From assembly GCA_007570785.1 (NCBI GenBank), contig ML664157.1:7334074-7398073 (forward strand): a stretch of 64,000 nucleotides of DNA, written 5' to 3'. The notes under the pieces were generated by a model. The model searched no databases, was not told the DNA's origin, and worked only from the letters and a program-made list of their open reading frames with translations. This DNA comes from Antilocapra americana. Its lineage: Eukaryota; Chordata; Mammalia; Artiodactyla; Antilocapridae. The translations under genes and the position numbers were made by a program. Shown here piece after piece: positions 1-12,212 of this stretch. Position 1 is the first letter of the stretch; the number at the start of each line of letters is the position of its first letter.

Positions 1-802
1 TCCACGAGGGCAAGATTTTGCCTTATTGGTGATGGTGTTTTACATAGCTCTCAGAAGAGTATATTGCATATAGCAGATATTCAATAACTGTTCATTGTAT
101 TAAATATATATTTTAATATATATAAACCATAGGATTTTGAGTATATGTGTTTTATAAATGAAGTTTATAAACTTAGAATCAAGCAATTTAATCTAGGTCA
201 AAGAACCTTGTTGGTTGAGCCACACTTTAAATACAGGTTTTATTTCCGAAGCATGTGCCACACATGTGGAAAGATCTCCATTAGTACATTCCTGAAAACT
301 TCATGAGATCTTAAACACATTGTTATTTACAAGCTATTTGCAAGTCTTCATAGAAACTTCTATTTCTCTGTAAAACATCAGTTATATCATTTCTTATCCT
401 CCTCATTTACTTGCTGGTAATTATGTCTTTAATTATGTTTCCATAATTCAGGGCATACATTTTATATACTCAGTAATACCATAAACACCTTGAGGATATG
501 ATGAATCTTCTGTGAAACCCACATGAGGTTCCAAGTAAGACATTAGGTAAAACATGTTGTCGCATCTCCTTATATTTTGCTTTTTATTATCACTGTGATT
601 TGCTTGCATGTTGGTGTGCTTTCTGAGCACTTTTTCCCAAACTTTTTCATTCTTGAAGTAGCCTCTTGATATGTTCTACTTTAGCTGCTGGAAAACAAAG
701 ACAATCTTTGAACTAAGGATCGAGTGGTTTGAACATATGTGTATTTACTAAGCTCAATGAAATTGAAATTGAATCTTTTTATTTTATCAGGTGATGGTAT
801 TT
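1..802. other. Unique AT-rich sequence, nothing recognised
   Basis: No repeat family, splice-bounded exon or RNA gene is recognisable. Open frames are short and lack any familiar domain. It reads as non-coding intergenic or intronic DNA. Confidence 0.5.
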
Positions 803-1012
803 TAGTTGCTAAGCTGTGTCCAACTCTTGTGACCCCATGGACTGTAGCCCACCAGGTTCCTCTGTCCGTTGGGATTCTCCAGGCAAAAATACTGGAGTGG
901 GTTGCCATTTCCTTCTCCAGGGGATCTTTCTGACCCAGGGAATAAACCTAGGTCTCCTGCATTGCAGGCAGTCTCTTGCATTTAAGGAAGATTCTTTACC
1001 AACTGAGCCACA
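803..1012 (-). mobile_element. Bov-tA SINE
   Basis: Ruminant tRNA-Glu/Bov-A SINE read on the minus strand. The Bov-A body lies on the left (the 'actgtagcccaccagg' and 'tactggagtgggttgcc' blocks). The tRNA-derived head lies on the right and ends in 'ctgagccac', the complement of the usual 'gtggctcag'. The head contains an extra duplicated stretch near 970-990. Such SINEs have no coding capacity and are moved in trans by the BovB LINE, with which they share their 3' end. Confidence 0.9.
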
Positions 1013-1171
1013 TATATATTCCTTTATTTGATCAGAGAGAATCCTAACTCTTTGGCACCTGTATATTTCAACAACTTTGCTTCTGAAGCACCATTTAATA
1101 CACTCAGAGAGCATTTGTTGCTTAAAGACATTAAAGAAATACTAAATGCTATTTAAAGTTTTGTGGTTATT

Positions 1172-1173
<2 letters not shown>

Positions 1174-1253
<80 letters not shown>
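1174..1253. repeat. Compound (AT)n(AG)n microsatellite
   Basis: About 46 bases of pure alternating AT (1174-1220) switch directly to about 32 bases of pure AG (1221-1252). It is long and uninterrupted, so it is likely to vary in length between individuals. Confidence 0.97.
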
Positions 1254-1257
<4 letters not shown>

Positions 1258-4200
1258 AATGAGGTCTGGGGGACATTAACCCTGTTGAGAAGAAAATGGT
1301 ATGTGAATTACATCAGGCTAAGATTCTTTACAACAAAATCACATGACTAAATTAAGTTGTGAAGGGGTCTCCTCAAGGAGAGAGTGGTGAATACAGTCTT
1401 ACCATCATTATCAATTTTTGTCCCACTCCAGTCTGATGGCAGAACAAGAAGGGAGACCAAAGATTGTTAATGTAATTTAAACAATGTGTAAAATATAAAG
1501 CAAATGATAATAATTTCTTTCCCAAGGGTTTATGCAATTAAATTTTCCATCAGAATCATTACGTTCACTATGATTTGAAGCAGCGACGGCAGCAGGGACA
1601 GCTAGCCTGTGGCATACATGCAGCCATGGCTGCTTCCATGCCTAAAGCAGTTATCATTTATTGATTACACTGCACTTTCCTACCAAGCCCAAAGGAGGCC
1701 TCAGAATTCTCTTCAGCATGACTTTAAAGCCAGTGGCTTCCAAAATTAGAATTGGAAGCAAAGGTCAACACAGAGCTATAGAATCATTAACTGCAAACAG
1801 GAGGTGGAAGGAATATCGTTAAACATGTGCATATCACAGCACTGAGCAGAATGAAGCAATCAGATTAATCCACCAATACCTCTCCTTCTGCTCTGTGATT
1901 AACAAGTTTGATAAATTGTATTGTGCCCACCTGGAACCTGATACAATCAGGTGCAGAAGCTGGCAATCGGAAACACTAGTAATTTATATCCCATCCTTCA
2001 CATGAAAAAAAAAATCACAATTGAGTTTATGTAGAAAACTCTGTATATCAATGTGTATTTAAAGTGAAAATGCAACTGATGTAATTATGAATAGGAAAAA
2101 TTAGGTGATGTAAAAAACAGCATCAAGAAATGGAGAAGCTGGGCATCACAGTAGCAAAATAATAATTACCATATGACATCCACATTTTCCCTCAAATAAT
2201 GAATTCTTGAGTAATTTAAGTGATTGGTGATAACATTAATACATTGCTCAGGTCATAGTCTCCTTACAGTATGAATTGCATTTATAGCCAGAGCTCTGTG
2301 GGAGGAGATCTTTAAGATGCACTTTTACCAGCTTCATTTCATTGATAAAGTAACCAATTACCTTCTGCAGCTATAACTAGTGGGTCATGATTTTGGAACT
2401 AAGATTCAGACCTTCAGTATCTCTAACCACTTTTCTTTCACTATGCCACATTTCCCATTTGTCTATACAGATTCCTGCATATATTACATTCATTTTTATT
2501 CACCTGACCTCTGCTTTAATCAAATGTCAGAAGTGCCTTCTAATAATACCAAAAGAGCCTTCCTAATTGTCTATAATTGGGAGGAGACATACTTTGGCTG
2601 CCATTACTAATTTTTACTCCATGCAGATTGAAAGCATTTTTCCACTGTTATAAAATACCACAGATTTCTTATTTACAAGCAAGAGAGGCATGCCTCAGTG
2701 CAATAATGTGCCTCAACTCAATTAAACATAATTACATTCATTCCCCAACTGAAAATGACACTGTAGAAAGGAAGTCTGTGCTGTCATTTACTTCCCTTAG
2801 TACATGTTTAGACGTAGGTACTGGAGCATGAAATGGCTAACCATATCCACTATTGTTTTGGGTTCTGTAGGCTTCTGTTCACAGTTTCTACCACAGCTAC
2901 ACTACCAGAATTAATATAAAATGTATTACTAAACACCACCTTATTATATTTCCAATACAGTAAGTAGCTCACAATATAAAAATTTGGAGATAGAAGTATA
3001 TGTGTGTGTATATTAATCACATGGAATACATATTTCCTTCAGTATGAAAACTCATTCTCTGAATATGTCTATACATTATAACAATACTATGAAAGTTTGA
3101 AAAATATTCACTATGGGAGCCAAATCCAGCTGTAATAAATCTGCTAATGCAAGCCAATGAGAAAATGTAAGTTTGTCATAGAGGTTAGAGTGCACAATAT
3201 CTCAGCTCTTTGCCTGGTGCACTCCAGCTCATTATGTTCATCAACTTCACATCCTTCACGATGGACTGCCTTTCTAGGCACTAGCTCCTGGCAACTAGTA
3301 CTACAATTCACATAGTAATGCAAAAAATTAAAAATAGCCAAGGCAATATTGAAGAAGTATAAAACTGCAGACTTTACCAGAAGCCAAGACTTATTGTCAA
3401 GCTATATTCACACATTGTATATTACACAGCACAACTCTGGTAATGTGTCTCTGAGATGTAACACCAGATCCAGCTTCCAAAACATATTTTTATATACAGA
3501 AGAACTTGGAAGAGAAACTTTCTCTCATCTCAATGTAATGAGATATTAATCCTACTTGTAGATAATTTATTTTCAGCCCATTTTTTTTTTAATCCTGCCA
3601 TGGGGTTTACTGACCAGTCACGAGCAATGCAGTCAAGAGCTTCCACCAGTCCACCTCTTTCAGAATGCCTCCATTGCAAGGAGTGCTTTGCCTCTGGCTG
3701 GCTCTTCCCAGGGCAGCCCACACCTAGGGACTGAATGAGAGAGGGATGTAAATACTGTGCCATTTCAGCTCAGGACACCCTGATGGCAATATTGACTTCA
3801 GGCGTTCCAGGCTGACATCATAGTTCAACTTCTTTCTCTGCCCATTCCTGTTTCTGCCTGCTTCCTTCCTTTCACAGATGTAGAGCACTCACCTGTATCT
3901 CTCAACCCAAACTTCCTTCTCAGCACCTGTCTTTGAAGAATGCAACCTCTAATGTATGAATAGTGAATGAATCACTCATATATTAAGTCTACACGGAAGA
4001 AGCTAGGCACTAAAAGGTATATATTATGTGTTTAAAGAAATTTCATTTTTAAAATAAAACCAACAGAACAATGATTATCTTTGGATAGCTTATTGACTGA
4101 GAGGTGACATGAGAAGGCCTTCTTGTGTGGTAGTAATAATCTATATTTTCATTTTTGTGATAGTTGAATATATACTCAACTGGATATACATATGCATACA

Positions 4201-4789
4201 TATAATGCATAAAATAAAATGCATAGAATTACAAAGAAAACCATCTATATTGAAAGAGATCATCAAAATATTTAAAATGTGCCATGTAGTAATATACGTA
4301 TTTCTTCTTGGTGCATCACATAATAATATCGAGTGGTGGTTCTAAGAACTACAATTATTTGGAATTACTCATGGGCATATACATGATTTCAGTATATGTA
4401 CAACAACTATAATTTGATACAAAAATATCTGTGAGTTCTATTAATGGTTTATTACCTACATGCATAACTGAAGGAAGTGTTATATTTCTGGGAGGACTAA
4501 GTTAAAATAGACACAATTATTTTCCTCTCAAGTTCACAGATTATCCCCTCACAAATCTTATCCACAGTCCCTATACATTAAGTATAGAATCCCTGGTCTA
4601 TAGTAATTTTATAAAAGAGAACTTCAAAGAGAGCAATTCAAGTATCTCAATGTAGAATACAGTAATCCCATTTTTAGATATTTCCAGCTTACATATTTCT
4701 CCCCTTTGTCTCTCTGTCCCTCACTCTCTCTCTTTTTCTCTCCTGCTTGGGAGACTCATAATTACTAACTTTCAACAAATTGGTAGGTG
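1254..4789. other. 3.5-kb repeat-poor unique stretch
   Basis: I recognise no transposon, tRNA or rRNA here, although the rest of the window is about half repeats. Open frames are under 90 codons and resemble no family I know. Several AT-rich blocks (about 1500-1980 and 2690-2770) look unlike decayed repeats and could be conserved non-coding sequence; that is inference only. Confidence 0.45.
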
Positions 4790-4985
4790 CTTTATATGGA
4801 AAAGATACTGGCTTTGGGAATTTGTTTATATCTGTGTTGAAACAGTATCACCAATAGCTTCAGCTTCACCGATAACTTAGCTGTGCATTCTTGAATAAGT
4901 AAAGACACCAATTTTCTCATCTAGAAATTGGGGTGAGGGAGAGTAATGTTATTCTGTGAGACCACTAAGAGAATTTAAAAAATTT
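4790..4985 (+). repeat. Possible MIR SINE fragment
   Basis: The order of a tRNA-like 'ttagctgtgcattcttgaataagt' type block, a 'ttttctcatctagaaattgggg' type block and a following 'taatg' matches the MIR core and tail on the plus strand. It is much diverged and the edges are uncertain. Confidence 0.35.
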
Positions 4986-5027
4986 TGTGGACAGTTATCT
5001 TATTTAGGGGTTCTCTTTCTCGAATTT

Positions 5028-7060
5028 TTTAAGCTCTATATAGTCAACAAAAACAAGACTGGGAGCTGACTGGCTCAGATTATGAACTCCTACTTGTGAA
5101 ATTCAGACTTAAGTTGAAGAAAGTAGGGGAAACCATTAGAACACTCAGGTATGACCTAAATCAAATCTCATATATTATACAGTGAAAGTGACAGATTTAA
5201 GGGATTAGATCTGATAGAGTGCCTGAAGAACTATGGACAGAGGTTCGTGACATTGTACAGGAGCCAGTGATCAAGACCATCCCCAAGAAAAAAAAATGCA
5301 CAAAGGCAAAATGTTTGTCTGAGGAGGCCTTACAAATAGCTGGGTAAAGAAGAGAACCTAAAGGGAAAGGAGAGGATATACCCATTTGAACTCAGAGTTC
5401 CAAAGAATAGCAAGAAAACCTTCCTCATGGATCAATGTGAAGAAATAGAGGAAAATAATAGAATGGGAAAGACTAGAGATTTCTTCAAGAAAATTAGAGC
5501 TATCAAGGGAATATTTCATGCAAAGATGGGCACAATAAAGGGCAGAAATGGTATGGACCTAACAGAAGCAAAAGATATTAAGAAGAGGTGGCAAGAATAC
5601 ACAGAAGAACTGTACAAAAAAGATCTTAATGACCTAGATAACCACAATAGTGTGATCACTCACCTAGAGCCAGATATCCTGGAATGCGAAGTCAAGTGGG
5701 CCTTAGATCACTATGAACAAAGCTAGTGGAATTCCAGCTGAGCTGTTTCAAATCCTAAAAGATGATGTTGTGAAAGTGTTGAATGCATTCAGAAAACTCA
5801 GCAGTGGCCACAGGATTGGAAAAGGTCAGTTTTTATTCTAACCCCAAAGAAAGGAAATGCCAAAGAGTGTTCAAACTACCGCACAATTGCACTCATCTCT
5901 CACACTAGCAAAGTAATGCTCAAAATTCTCCAAGCCAGACTTAACAGTATGTGAACTGTGAATTTCCAGATATTCAAGCTAGATTTAGAAAAGGCAGAGG
6001 AACCAGAGATCAAATTGCCAATATCCACTAGATCATTAAGAAAGCAAGATATTTCCAGAAAAATATCTACTTCTACTTTATTGACTACACAAAAGCCTTT
6101 GACTGTGTGGATCACAGCAAACTGTGGAAAATTCTGAGAGATGGGAATCCCAGACCACCTTACCCACCTCCCGAGATATCTGTATGCAGGTCAAGAAGAA
6201 ACAATTAGAACCAGAAATGGAACAACAGACTGGTTCCAAATTGGGAAAAGAGTATGTCAAGGCTTTATACTGTCCTCTGCTTATTTAACTTCTATGCAGA
6301 GTGCAGAATGAGAAATGCTGGGCTGGATGAAGAATAAGCGGGAATCAAGATTGCTGGGAGAAATATCAATAACTTCAGATATTCAGATGATACCACCCTT
6401 ATGGCAGAAAGTAAAGAACTAAAGAGTTTCCTGATGAAAGTGAAAGAGGATAGTGAAAAAGCTGGCTTGAAACTCAACATTGAAAAAACTAAAATCATGG
6501 GATCCAGTCCCATTGCTTCATGGCAAATAGATGTAGAAACAATGGAAACAGAGAGAGACTTTATTTTCTTTGCCTCCAAAATCACTGCAGATGGTGACTG
6601 CAGCCATGAAATTAAATGATGCTTGTTCCTTGAAAGAAAAACTATGACCAACCTAGACAGTATATTAAAAAGCAGAGACATTACTTTGGCAACAAACATC
6701 CATCTAGTCAAAGCTGTGGTTTTTCCAGTAGTCATATATGGATGTGACAGTTAGACCATTAAGAAAGCTGAGTACTGAATAATTAATGCTTTTGAATTGT
6801 GGTGTTGGAGAAGACTCTTGAGAGTCCCTTGGACTGCAAGGAGATCTAACCAGTCCATCCCAAAGGAAATCAGTCCTGAATATTCATTGGAAGGACTAAT
6901 GCTAAAGCTGAAACTCCAATACTTTGGCCACCTGATGTGAAGAACTGACTCATTAGAAAAGCCTCTGATGCTGAGAAAGATTGAGGGCAGGAGGATAGAG
7001 GATAAGATGGTGAGATGGCATCACTGACTTGATGGACATGACTCAGTGACTGAACCTAAC
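5028..7060 (+). mobile_element. BovB LINE, 5'-truncated, decayed
   Basis: RTE-clade LINE covering the end of the apurinic-type endonuclease, the linker, the reverse transcriptase and the 3' end. It starts inside the endonuclease region ('caacaaaaacaagact'). The RT active-site box reads Y-S-D-D at 6380-6391, so both catalytic aspartates survive. Frameshifts and stops break the frame throughout. A stretch is lost near 5775-5800 and roughly 80 bases are missing just before the 3' end (about 7040) compared with the other copies here. Long divergence and internal losses make it an old, dead copy. Confidence 0.92.
6401..6619 (+). pseudogene. BovB RT fragment after the active site
   Basis: A 72-residue open piece running from M-A-E-S-K-E through the helix rich in E and K to 'ADGDCSHEIK'. 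It is the region just downstream of the YxDD box of the BovB reverse transcriptase. It ends at a stop created in an 'aaatga' codon where sister copies read on. It cannot make a working enzyme. Confidence 0.75.
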
Positions 7061-7195
7061 TGAGTTGCTTTACATCTTATTAATGTTTAAGATTACCTTA
7101 TGAAACTTAGAGAATTTAAACATCTCACCCCCAAGATCACACAACTAAAAATGGGGAAAGATTGCTCTGATATCCAAGGAACTGTTTTGTGGCTC

Positions 7196-7405
7196 CATTT
7201 ACCCAGGTGGCTCAGTAGTAAAGAATCCATCTGCCAGTGCAGGAGACACCAGAGACATGAGTTGGAATACATGGCTGGGAAAATCCCCTGGAATGGGAAA
7301 TGGCAACCCATGCCAGTATTCTTGCCTGGAAAATCCCAGGGACAGAGAAGCCTGGAGGGCTGCAGACCATCAGGTTGCAAAAACCAGACAGGACTGAGCA
7401 AGTAC
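7196..7405 (+). mobile_element. Bov-tA SINE
   Basis: Plus-strand copy: degenerate tRNA head ('ggtggctcagtagtaaag'), then the Bov-A body ('cagtattcttgcctgg') and the 'gcaaaaaccagacaggactgagca' tail. It lies about 135 bp downstream of the BovB 3' end. Confidence 0.9.
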
Positions 7406-8286
7406 ATGCCCTGCTTTATACTTATAATATCCATGCCATTCAATTCCAGTTTTGTTTTTCCTTGGGTCTTTCCTCTTGACCTGAAGTTAGAATTTTAGAA
7501 TAAGCAGTTTTCATATTTCTTCTTTTTTGAATGAATGTGGACACAAATATATATTGTTGAGAAATGTCTACCTAATGAAAATAGAAATGAATTTATGCTA
7601 CTGACTTCTTTGGGAATTCCTAAATTTGAAGTCCATATCAAGAAATTGCCTTTAAATGTCATTTAAAACATTCTTATTCTAACAGGGGTACCTGCCTTTT
7701 TGGAATCAGTTAAACTATTTTAATCACTGGCAGAGCACAACATATTGCAAATTATCAGTGGTGCCTTCTTTAAAGTGATATTTAAACTTCAATAATGCCC
7801 TCCAAGAAGACTTCTAGCAGGTTTTCCCTCTTCTAGGTACCAAGCAGGTAAATAAACAAGGGACCTCTGTCACTCACAGTGAATTACAAACAGAATGGGA
7901 TTAACAAAAACAAAGCTTAATATGGGCAATTCCTAGGTTTAGCTCTTCTGTCCATTTAAGTCTTTTCAATTTAAAACAAACAAAACCTACTGCTCATTGC
8001 CTTTTGCCCTTTGATTTATCAGTTTTCCATGTATTACCAAAGTCCTCTGATCAAGCAACTGCCAATCAACAACGTCACCATAAAACTATCCTACTTCCAC
8101 CCAGGCCCAAGAAGTCCATTGTAAATAAAAGCAATTCTTGCCAACATAACTTTAAAACTTTGAGTCTGAAATTCTGAAATGTCTGGCAGAATTCCTTACT
8201 TAAATTTAACTGTCCAACTTGGGCCACAAACAGCATGAATAAATGAATCCTCTCATTTGACTACTAACAATACAAAACTCAGCAAT
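7406..8286. other. Unique sequence, nothing recognised
   Basis: AT-rich DNA between a SINE and the next BovB. No motif, repeat or plausible exon stands out. Confidence 0.45.
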
Positions 8287-8428
8287 TACAACTGAATCAA
8301 GCTGGTTTTAGAAAAGGTAGAGGAACCAGAGATCAAATTGCCAACATCCACTGGATCATCATAAAAGCAAGAGAGTTCCAGAAAACATCTATTTCTGCTT
8401 TATTGCCTATGCCAAAGCCTTTGACTGT

Positions 8429-9001
8429 GTGGATCACAATATACTGTGGAAAATTCTGAAAGAGATGGGAATACCAGACCACCTGACCTGTCTCTTGAGA
8501 AACCTGTATGCAGGTCAGGAAGCAACAGTTAGAACTGGACATGGTTGGTGGGAATGCAAACTAGTACAGCCACTATGGAAAACAGTGTGGAGGTTCCTTA
8601 AAAAGCTGCAAATAGTCCTGCCATATGACCCAGCAATCCCACTGCTGGGCATATACACCGAGGAAACCAGAATTGAAAAAGCCACATGTACCCCAATGTT
8701 CATCGCTGCATTGTTTACAATAGCCAGGACATGGAAGCAACCTAGATGCCCATCAACTGACGAATGGATAAGAAAGCTGTGGTACATATACACAATGGAA
8801 TATTACTCAGCATTAAAAAAAAGTTCATTTGAAGCAACTCTACTCAGATGGACAAAACTGGAGCCTATTATCCAGAGTGAAGTAAGCCAGAAGCAAAAAC
8901 AACAATACAATATATTAACGCATATATATATGGAATTTAGAAAGACGGTAACGAGAACCCAACATGCGAGACAGCAAAAGGAACACAGATGTATAGAATA
9001 G
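8429..9001 (+). pseudogene. Chimeric BovB RT-L1 ORF2 reading frame
   Basis: A 190-codon open frame. Codons 1 to about 38 are BovB reverse transcriptase ([28 protein letters not shown]). From about codon 39 it reads in frame into the carboxy end of L1 ORF2 ([17 protein letters not shown], then the Y-D-P-A-I-P-L-L-G and M-E-Y-Y-S-A-L-K blocks) and ends near the L1 ORF2 stop. The join is the L1 insertion site. The frame is a by-product of nesting. I see no promoter and expect no function. Confidence 0.85.
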
Positions 9002-9235
9002 ACTCGTGGACTTTGTGGATGAGGGTAAGGGTGGGATGATATGGGAGAAGGGCATTGAAGCATGTTAATTGTCATGTGTCTAATCAATCGCCAGCCCAGG
9101 ATTGATGCTCGGGGTTGGTACAGCGAGATTTCCCTGGGGGGAGGGAGGAGGGAGGGGGGTTCCGGAGGGGAAGCATATGTAAACCCATGGTGATATCATG
9201 ACAATGTATGGCAAAAACAATAAAAAAAAAAAAAA
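8545..9235 (+). mobile_element. L1 LINE, 5'-truncated, with exact target duplication
   Basis: The last part of ORF2, the 3' UTR and an A-tail ('caataaaaaaaaaaaaaa'). The insertion is bracketed by the identical 14-mer agaactggacatgg at 8531-8544 and 9236-9249, the expected footprint of L1 target-primed insertion into an existing BovB. The 3' UTR carries a guanine-rich block at 9136-9159. The clean A-tail and perfect duplication mark it as clearly younger than its host BovB. Confidence 0.97.
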
Positions 9236-9295
9236 AGAACTGGACATGGAACAACAGACTGGTTCCAAATAGGAAAAGGAATACATCAGGGCTGT

Positions 9296-9799
9296 ATGTT
9301 GTCACCCTACTTATTTAACATATATGCAGATTACCTCATGAGAAACGCTGGGCTGGAAGAAGCACAAGCTGGAATCAAGATCACTGGGAGAAATATCAAT
9401 AACCTCAGGTATGCAGATGAAACCACCCTTATGGCAGAAAGTGAAGAGGATCTAAAAAGCCTCTTAATGACAGTGAAAGAGGAGAGTGAAAAAGTTGGCT
9501 TAAAGCTCAACATTCAGAAAACTAAGATCATGGCATCTGGTCCCATCACTTCATGGGAAATAGATGGGAAAACAGTGGAAACAGTGTCAAACTTTATTTT
9601 CCTGGGCTCCAAAATCACTGCAGATGATGACTGCAGCCATGAAATTAAAAGATGCTTACTCCTTGAAAAGAAGGCTATGACCAATCTAGACAGCATATTG
9701 AAAAGCAGAGACATTACTTTGCCAGCAAAGGTCCATCTAGTCAAGGCTGTGGTCATGTATGAATGTGTGAGTTGGATGGTGAAGAAAGCTGAGTGCTGA
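9296..9799 (+). pseudogene. BovB reverse transcriptase palm/thumb remnant
   Basis: A 167-codon open frame beginning at L-S-P-Y-L-F-N-I-Y-A-D, through N-N-L-R-Y-A-D-E, the lysine/glutamate-rich helix, 'QKTKIMASGPITSWEIDGKTVETV' type block and 'KSRDITLPAKVHLVKAVV'. It ends at a stop after K-K-A-E-C where sister copies continue. The YADD active-site box is changed to YADE, which on established RT chemistry should abolish activity. The frame starts only after the L1 insertion, so no complete RT exists here. Confidence 0.88.
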
Positions 9800-10210
9800 A
9801 GAATTGATGCTTTTGAACTGTGGTGTTGGAGAAGACTCTTGAGAGTCCCTTGGACTGCAAGGAAATCCAACCAGTCCATCCTAAAGGAGATCAGTCCTGG
9901 GTGTTCATTGGAAGGACTGATGTTGAAGCTGAAACGCCAATACTTTGGCCACCTCATGCAAAGAGGTGACTCATTGGAAAAGACCCTGATGCTGGGAAGG
10001 TTTGGGGTAGGAAGAGAAGGGGAAGACAGAGGATTAGATGGCTGGATGTCATCCCAACTTGATGGACATGGGTTTGGGTAGACTCCAGGAGTTGGTGATG
10101 GACAGGGAGGCCTGGCGTGCTGCCATTCAAGGGGTTGCAAAGAGTCGGACACGACTGAGGGACTGAACTGAACTGAACATATTAGTCAAAAGGAAAAATG
10201 TAAGTGGCGA

Positions 10211-10410
10211 TTTGCCTGGTGGCTTAGACGGTAAAGAATCTGTCTACAATGCAGAAGACCTGAGTTCAATTCCTGGGTCAGGAAGATCCCCTTGAGAAGG
10301 GAATGGCTACCCATTCCAGTGTTCTTGCCTGCCGAATTCCATGCAGAGGAGCCTGGCAGACTACAGTCCATAGGGTCTCAAAGAGTTGGACATGATTGAG
10401 TGACTAACAT
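10211..10410 (+). mobile_element. Bov-tA SINE
   Basis: Plus strand, complete head-to-tail layout from 'tttgcctggtggcttagacg' to 'tggacatgattgagtgacta'. It lies about 30 bp beyond the 3' end of the preceding BovB. Confidence 0.92.
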
Positions 10411-10796
10411 TTCATTGCAATGAAAGAGGAGGCATTATTAGAGCCAGTTAGTAGAAATAAAAGATACTAAAATCAGAGAATTCAGGAAAAGAAAAATGTT
10501 ATGGATAAGCAGAAAAAAAATATGAATGAGAAAATTGGGGAGTATTTACAAACTGTGACCAAACAATGTGGGGAAAGCTTAAATGAAAGTTGACTCAGAA
10601 GGAACAGAGAATCCAACCAAAGCTGGCTGTGCAGGGCTCTCTTCCCCAATGAGAAAACAATGCCAACTCTCCAGAAGTATAAAATTTAGAAGATTGATAG
10701 CAGTGTGGAGCAGCTGAACTCTCATACAGTGTTACTGGGAGTATAAAATGGTACAAATTTTTTGCAAAAACTTTTGGCAGTTTCTTATAAAATTAA

Positions 10797-10930
10797 ACCT
10801 CCTGGAGGAGGGCATGGAAACCCACTCCAGTATTCTTGCCTAAAGAGAATCCCCATGGACAGAAGAGCCTGGTGACCTACAGTCCATGAGGTTGCAAAGA
10901 ATCAGACACAACTGAGCAACTAAGCACAGC
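10797..10930 (+). mobile_element. Bov-tA SINE, 5'-truncated, inside L1
   Basis: Only the Bov-A part is present, beginning 'cctcctggaggagggcatgg' and ending 'acacaactgagcaacta'. The L1 text resumes directly after it. Confidence 0.85.
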
Positions 10931-11599
10931 ACATACTTACCCTGTGACCATTAGTTACACCAAAAGAAATGAAAAATTGCTACAATAATAGTCAGAGCTG
11001 CTTTATTCCATAACAGATTAAAAACCAAAACAGTCCAGCTGTCCATCAGCAGAAATAAGGAATAAACTACTGACACACAGAATAAAATGAATTATTCTCA
11101 AAATATCTTATACTGCTGTGACAGAACCCTTATACAAAAAAGTACATACTGGCACACTGTTTCCTTCCATTTATATGAAATTCTAAAACAGGCAACATTA
11201 ATTTGTGGTTAAACAAACTAACAATGAACCAGAAAACAGAACAATGGTATCCTAAAGGGGGTGGAGGGAGTGGAACATGATTGGAAAACGACATATGAGA
11301 ACTTTCTGGTCTGAGAGTGATGTTGTGTATCAGGAGAGAAATTCAGGCTGCACAACTGTATGCATTTTTCTGAAATTATTGAGTAATACAGTTTAGATCA
11401 GTGTGTTTCACTGTATTTTTATTTAAAATTTTTAATAAATCTATAAACCAGTACTGAACTTCAGTTAATAATATGCATGCTGAAGTAATGATTTAAAGAC
11501 ATACTGATGTCTTCAGTCTACTGTGAAATGCACTTAAAACTGAGATAATGATAAAATAATGGGATGACTAGATGGACAGATATGCGATAAAGCAAGTAG

Positions 11600-11818
11600 T
11601 GTGTGCTAAGTTGCTTCAATTGTGTCTGACTCTTTGCAACCCTATAAACTGTAGCCCACCAGGCTCCTCTGTCCATGAGATTCTCCAGACAAGAATACTG
11701 GAGTGGATTGCCATGTTCTCCTCCAGGGGACCTTTCCAATGCAGGATTCAAACCCTCATATCTTATGTCTCTAGCATTGGCAGATGGGTTCTTTGCACTA
11801 GCACCACCTGAGAAGCCC
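11600..11818 (-). mobile_element. Bov-tA SINE inside L1, with target duplication
   Basis: Minus-strand copy flanked by the perfect 11-mer aaagcaagtag at 11589-11599 and 11819-11829. The duplicated bases belong to the L1 3' UTR, so the SINE arrived later. Confidence 0.95.
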
Positions 11819-12054
11819 AAAGCAAGTAGGGTAAAATGCAAATTGTAGGATCTAACTTGTAGCTCTATGAAGGGCATCCTGTGAAATTCTTTTGACTTTT
11901 GTATGTGTGAATTTTTTCATAATAAAATGTTGGGGAAGTGCAATGGTTAATTAACCAGTATTTTAAAATTGTTATCTCCTCCTTTCCTGTTTGATGAGGG
12001 CAAAGGCCAGCAGGTTTCTGAAGTAGGTAGATCATGTATCTCTTGGGTACTAAG

Positions 12055-12212
12055 AGGAAAGGGCACTGGAAGTGAAACTAGATGAGCATTCAAATTCCAG
12101 GTCTGTTGAATTAGCTAATCACTTAGCTTTCTGAGCCATGGTCTTACTATATTTAAATGGAGATTAAGTACTTTCTATTTCATAAGGCTGTTGAAAGGAT
12201 TAAATTAGATGA
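12055..12212 (+). repeat. MIR SINE
   Basis: Core and tail in order: 'attagctaatcacttagctttctgagcc', 'aaatggagattaagtac', 'cataaggctgttgaaaggattaaat'. This is the mammalian-wide MIR pattern on the plus strand, well diverged. Confidence 0.7.

Larger units (their letters stand above)
8287..10181 (+). mobile_element. BovB LINE split by an L1 insertion
   Basis: The two BovB parts are 8287-8544 and 9236-10181. The left part runs from the conserved 'caagctggttttagaaaag' RT block to 'agaactggacatgg'. The right part resumes with the same 14 bases and continues through the RT palm and the 3' end to 'gaactgaactgaa'. The RT box on the right reads Y-A-D-E at 9410-9421, so the second catalytic aspartate is lost. 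The 5' half of the element is absent (truncation). No clear target duplication was found around the whole BovB. Confidence 0.93.
10690..11935 (+). mobile_element. Old L1 (L1M-type) 3' end, carrying two SINEs
   Basis: The end of ORF2 is recognisable ('acagtgttactgggagtataaaatggta', then a block resembling 'ccagctgtccatcagc'). It is followed by a long 3' UTR ending in 'ttcataataaaatgttgggg'. Two Bov-tA SINEs split it, at 10797-10930 (plus) and 11600-11818 (minus). Divergence is far greater than in the L1 copies at 8.5, 20.8 and 27 kb, so it belongs to an older subfamily. Confidence 0.75.

Noticed and set aside
9514..10152. 212-codon open frame on the minus strand
   Set aside because: Antisense shadow of the BovB carboxy region; the same shadow appears at 38803-39228 and 45605-46213 on the complementary strand.
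10690..11935. A possible tRNA-like or SINE cluster of new type
   Set aside because: The sequence between the two SINEs follows an old L1 3' end in order, so no new element is needed.
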